From Silene conica (lineage: Eukaryota > Streptophyta > Magnoliopsida > Caryophyllales > Caryophyllaceae): 64,000 nt of DNA. The translations under genes were made by a program, and so were the position numbers. The stretch is taken from positions 13,967,501-14,031,500 of the forward strand of contig CM055317.2 in the NCBI GenBank assembly GCA_029255685.2. The letters are read 5' to 3'. The notes under the pieces were generated by a model. That model searched no databases. It worked only from the letters and a program-made list of their open reading frames with translations, and was not told where the DNA came from. Below are positions 59,624-64,000 of this stretch, in pieces (the first letter of the stretch is position 1; every line of letters starts with the position of its first letter).

Positions 59624-62600
59624 TTAGAACTGTGAAGATGTGGATGGCCGAGGATCTCTGTTCTCCAAGATGACCCTTGAAGGCGGTCCAAATAAGCTTA
59701 ATACCACCTGCAAGTATATGGTTGCCACAGTTATTCAAGAGCCAATGGGGCCACTAACTCTGCCGCGAATTGAAAGCCTAGCTTAATGAACTTTGCTTAG
59801 AGAGTTTTCCTTTTAGAAGGGGCGGGCCTTCATATCATTTACAAGCAAATATACTGGTTTCATCCGAGTCTTAACGATTATGAAGGAGTAATGCATCATT
59901 TTAGCAGTATGCAAATGTACTAAGGACAGACGTATAACAGTGAACCCGTCGAAGAAAGAATGGATGCACAGCAATGAAACGACCTGAAGCTGATCTAGTG
60001 TGCAAATAATTTTTAAATGCATTATCATATTGCCTGACTGACTTGACTGACTGGAGTCACTGGACAATGGTTACCTATATCCAACTCCCTAAACTCACCA
60101 TTAGTGGGAGTCTTTGAGACACTACCGTAATGTTTTATTACTTTTTCAAGAGTTAACAGCAGATATACACCATAAAACAAGGAGGATACGACATGGAAAG
60201 ATCTACTGGTGGCACAAGTTTTGCAAAATTGAGTCACTCACCGGTAAAAATATAAGACCATGCAAAAATCCTAGGAGGACTAGAGCCAGGTACATTTGGA
60301 AGTAATAGACCTGCAGAAGCATAAATTGTTTCCATCAATGAAGTACACAGCCTAAAGTCTATTTCTCTATTATGAAGGAATACCAATTCAGAATTAAATA
60401 CCACAAAGACTTGAGATCTGGAGAAGGCCAGAACAATAACACCCACTAACTTTGTTAGCGTAATTCCACTGCAAAACACAGGGGAACAAGATCAACAAAT
60501 TTGTTTAGCTAAAATTAATACAGCTTATGTCAGTTTTTAAACACTACATAATGAATTGTGTAGCCCAGATATTATTTGATGAATACTGTTCTCTCCATCC
60601 CACAAAAAGATTGATAATGTTTCATAGTGGTTTGTCCAAATAGTGTTTTCAGTACATGTAGATTAAATCTATGTTATTCCATCACTTCACCTTGATCGTG
60701 TGTCCGACACAACAAGATTACACTTCGACACTTTATTTTAGACCAAAAAATTGAAACTTCACAGAAAATACTGTATTCGACATTCCGACATCATGTCATG
60801 TCCAACGCTTGCAGCCGAGTCAAAGTAAAATAGGAGTAAATATGGCAATGCTCTCATTTACCCTCAATCAAAGTAGGTTGGATAAAGAGGTCAATGTCTA
60901 AAAATGATCACTATTCCCTCCGTTACACAAATACCACCCCATTTGACTTTTAAGTCAAAGCTGTGTTGTGCAACTTTGACCACAAATATAATAAAAATAC
61001 AAAAAAATTATATATGAAATATACTGATATTTGTTAAAAAAAATCTTTCGAAAAAGCATAAATAAGTAAGGTACATATAGAAAAGTACAGCCAAATTGTC
61101 ATCTCGAAGTACCATAAAGTCAAATGGGAGGGTAGTTGTGAGTTGTGAGTTGTGACACACAGGGAGTATATCTTTTTAAGGGATGGAGGGGGTCTTCTAA
61201 TATACTTAAGCTAACATCATCCTTCATTGGTGTATGGTGAATTGGTGATCACTCCGAATTTCAATACCCTGAATGCAAGTACTAAAGGTAGTACATCCAA
61301 TGTCCACGAGGGAAACTGCATAAGTCTACTGCTGAACCAAGTGAACTACCTACGGCTCACTGGCTCTACCACTCAGTGTAATTTTCACTCTCATGGTGCT
61401 GAGGTTTGCCACTTTTCACAAGCGCATGGTAGTTCTTCATCTTGCTCTATGTCTAATATATTCATGGTGTCAATCGCCAATTACCTGAAATCTAAAATTT
61501 CAAGAATATTTTTTGTACAATTGTAACCCCATTATTCAATCATTCACTACGCAAATTATCAATAACTGTTGACTGATCTGAAAAAATATTCCTGAAAGAT
61601 TTCTAGTTCCAAACAACTGCCTCTTGCCAAAATACCAGATCATCAAAAAGAAAAACACAAAAGAGAGCAATGCTAATGAAGGGCACACTATTCAGACCTG
61701 AATACAGAAGCCCCCATAGTACCCAAAGCCTCTTTCATGCGTTGATCTCTACTCCCAGCACTCACCTGGACAGAGAAATATTGAATAAGATTAATAGAAA
61801 GTTTACAGTACGGATGAAGAAACCACCATATGAACTGAAATGAAAACGATACCAACCATGAAAGCATGAGTAATATGTACACAGAATTCAACAGCAATTC
61901 CAACAGACATAACAAGGTTAACGACAGACACTGCATTTAGCTGGATACCAAGAATTGCCATGACCCCCTGCAATTAATCATCATGTAACAATTTGAAAAC
62001 AGTGAGCACACATATTAATCTTAGTCATGAGCAAGTACTCGTGAGGTTCAAATACGGCCACAACAAAAGGAATGGATATGCTGACAGAAAATTTACCAAC
62101 AAATCCAGCACTATCATAGTTATCACAAGTAAGATAATCAATGAGCTCCATATGCTGTAGTCATCAGAAAATGAGAGAAAAAATTAGCATCAATTCATTG
62201 CAAGTCGGTCAAGATTTTAGTAGGATGCTACGACATAACGAAAATTTGATAAATTTCACTAGAGATCCAAACCTCCACGTAATAATAAGGCACACGATGA
62301 ACACGGCCCCTGAGAAAAAAGCAGAGGTCAGCTGAGAACTTAAATAAATTAGATATAATTAATTCTCGCATATTTAATCGAGACTAATGATTTGAGAACC
62401 CCCTAGTCATTCTCGCATATTTAATCGAGACTGATGATTTGAGAATCCCCTAGTCTCTCAGAGATGTATCACGAATAATCAGACATAAACAAGAATAATC
62501 ACGCAATGTTCCTAAGTAATTAAGCTATAAACTATAGCATCATTCGGACCTACTTAAGTAATAGCCATTTCTACAAACACAGTGCCACAATGGCACCTTG

Positions 62601-63638
62601 AACGGCTGAAAGAGCTGACTCTACGACCTGATTACCTATTAAGTAAAAATATTTTAAAAAAGAAAAATCGTATTGCTGGCCTGGGTTTTGGACTCATTCC
62701 ACATTAATTGCCTCAATTGGCACATAGTCTACTAGGTTGGACTTCTACCCATTGATGACCTCAAATTAACAATGATGACTTAGTTCCTTCACAACTTTGA
62801 CCTTTCAACTTCTTTTGCGCATCTTTCAAAAAGGTTCAAAAACCTACAGGATATCTTTAAAACCACTCAAAAGACGCTTCGGAAGTGCCACCCACGTAAG
62901 GACAGATACCATATTGAATGCCCATACAGTAGATAATTATTTTCTTAGACTACTGTGAGTAAAGGACATGGCTCCAACTATTTAATAGCTTTCAGAGGCA
63001 TCATTATAAAAAAATACGAAACTCTTTTTCAATTCAAGTAGTAAAAAAAACATCTTCCAAACATCGCCAGTGGCCAAGCAAGTAAGCAACATATTCCAAA
63101 CATTGCCAATGACCATGTCACCATTTGAGTCACTACTTTTAGCAAGGGGTCTCCAAAACCACAAAGACAATCGAAATTCAAAACTAGACTTACACGAATG
63201 ATCTAAGGGACAAAAAACAAGTTGTGACGTGTGAGCCTGTGATAAAAAGAGCAATTTTAGAGTCACTGTGTCAGTTATACTACTACGGTCGGGAATTATC
63301 GCCTCAATCAAGGCTAATACCGCAAGTCAATGCCACGGCCATGTACCATTTGGTTCACTTCAGAATTTTGGCCTACGATCACTGAAACGAGGTGCAATAA
63401 AGCTTCAGACTTTTTTTATCTAAAGAATCAGATGACCAAGAGATTGATATCAGTTCAATCATTTCAAGGATAGGAGTGTAGGACATATTACTATTGTTGC
63501 TCATGTAAACAAATATTTGCGAGCAAAAACAACACAATACTAACCGATAGCAATAGCAAGATTGATCAATGCTGTTTTCCAAATATCCAGGTATTGCTCA
63601 AAAAACATGTAAAAAACTGAATAGGGAAACACTTCCAT
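59624..63638 (-). CDS. NPC1: NPC1-type sterol transporter, C-terminal exons (partial gene)
   Basis: Niemann-Pick C1 proteins are multi-pass endosomal/vacuolar membrane proteins that move sterols and affect sphingolipids. Eight exons with GT-AG introns are visible, in transcription order: 63638-63545, 62309-62273, 62154-62097, 61967-61857, 61765-61698, 60468-60402, 60310-60242, 59707-59624. They join in phase. Motifs match the NPC1 C-terminus: [94 protein letters not shown] and [18 protein letters not shown], ending [10 protein letters not shown] and a stop. These form the last membrane helices of the permease domain. The N-terminal domains lie beyond the right edge. No break is seen in the visible exons. 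Confidence 0.9.
60914..61166. mobile_element. Stowaway-like MITE in an NPC1 intron
   Basis: It starts TTCCCTCCGTTACAC and ends CACACAGGGAG, with TA on both sides (60912-60913 and 61167-61168). The inner arms AAATACCACCCCATTTGACTT and its inverse AAGTCAAATGGGAGGGTA support a hairpin element of about 250 bp. The remaining intron DNA (60469-60911 and 61169-61697) shows nothing else I recognise. Confidence 0.6.
62362..62455. repeat. 47-bp tandem duplication in an NPC1 intron
   Basis: Two copies of a 47-bp unit starting ATTCTCGCATATTTAATCGA lie head to tail with few differences. The rest of this intron (62310-63544) is plain AT-rich DNA. Confidence 0.7.
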
Positions 63639-63789
63639 CTGCATAGAGAAAAAAAAAAGTTGAAGAAAAACCCCAATGTTCATGCGAGATCGATGCACTT
63701 GTAACACAGTTGATTTGTGACTACAAGCAATCAAAGAACTGAAGTATTGAATCCAGTTACACAGTACATTAAGGCTTTGGTTGAGGTCC

Positions 63790-63975
63790 AATGGATATTT
63801 TAATATCCTTTGGCTTAAAGAGTGGTTAATGAACAGGCTCCTACATACCATGTTATGAAACTCACTTGTGAGATCTTGGGGGTTCTCAAGATTTGAAGCT
63901 GTGACCTCTTTGTCACCTAGCTTAGATGCCATGTTAAGAAACCATCTCAACCACAGGCTTAAGCTTAAGCTAGTG
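63790..63975 (-). other. Possible tRNA-derived SINE-like relic
   Basis: On the minus strand, TGGTTTCTTAACATGGCAT is followed by AGCTAGG and then AGGTCACAGCTTCAAATCTT, loosely resembling A and B box promoter elements of a tRNA-derived SINE. The NPC1 exon expected next upstream is not found here. The open frame through it has no recognised protein similarity. Assignment is weak. Confidence 0.22.
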
Positions 63976-64000
63976 GTAGGACTCTCAAGATCGGTTTTAT

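Noticed and set aside
63540-63950. A single 136-codon exon for NPC1
   Set aside because: Only 63545-63638 matches NPC1; the rest is intron and a possible SINE-like relic, and an acceptor site lies at the ATGGAAG start.

Overview
The window is nuclear DNA of a flowering plant, most likely a eudicot. Three host genes with GT-AG introns, a peroxisomal catalase, the photosystem I antenna protein LHCA3 and an NPC1-type sterol transporter, lie among plant-type transposons. Nothing in the window fixes the family or species. About two thirds of the window is transposon-derived.

Layout. 1-16728 is a tandem array of a Ty1/copia element on the minus strand, in which neighbouring units share LTRs (period 7726 bp); the array runs off the left edge. 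16729-20041 is the right part of a CACTA transposon that carries pieces of three unrelated host genes (pectin acetylesterase, a U-box E3 ligase and a RALF peptide) and ends in CACTA subterminal repeats that include a perfect 124-bp palindrome. 20042-20650 holds a cluster of Helitron-end-like repeats, and 20651-21266 is AT-rich with nothing recognised. 21270-43867 is a nested stack: a Harbinger/Tourist-like MITE (TAA duplication) was entered by a CACTA element of about 21.9 kb (21882-43761; TNP2 and Transposase_24 genes), whose TNP2 gene was entered by an Athila-type Ty3/gypsy element (24332-39927; duplication ATATG). That Athila copy has an unusual inverted LTR arrangement.

44530-49322 is the complete eight-exon catalase gene (492 aa). 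49664-49761 is an orphan C-terminal exon of unknown origin. 49790-50388 is a long-TIR, Mutator-like MITE. 50540-52586 is a decayed copia remnant interrupted by a hAT MITE that itself contains another hAT MITE. 52587-53338 is the left end of a second copy of the large CACTA family, followed by a third hAT MITE (53347-53932). 54098-56949 is LHCA3 (minus, three exons, 274 aa) with a Helitron in intron 1. Several small MITEs follow. 59624-63638 holds the last eight exons of NPC1 (minus), whose 5' part lies beyond the right edge.

The host genes do not form an operon or pathway; each has its own job (peroxide removal, light harvesting, sterol transport). A recurring feature is that unrelated elements (copia leader, Athila LTR and 3' region, the Mutator-like MITE, CACTA ends) carry arrays of short GC-rich quasi-palindromes in noncoding DNA. 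In the Athila copy a rearrangement junction falls inside one of these modules.
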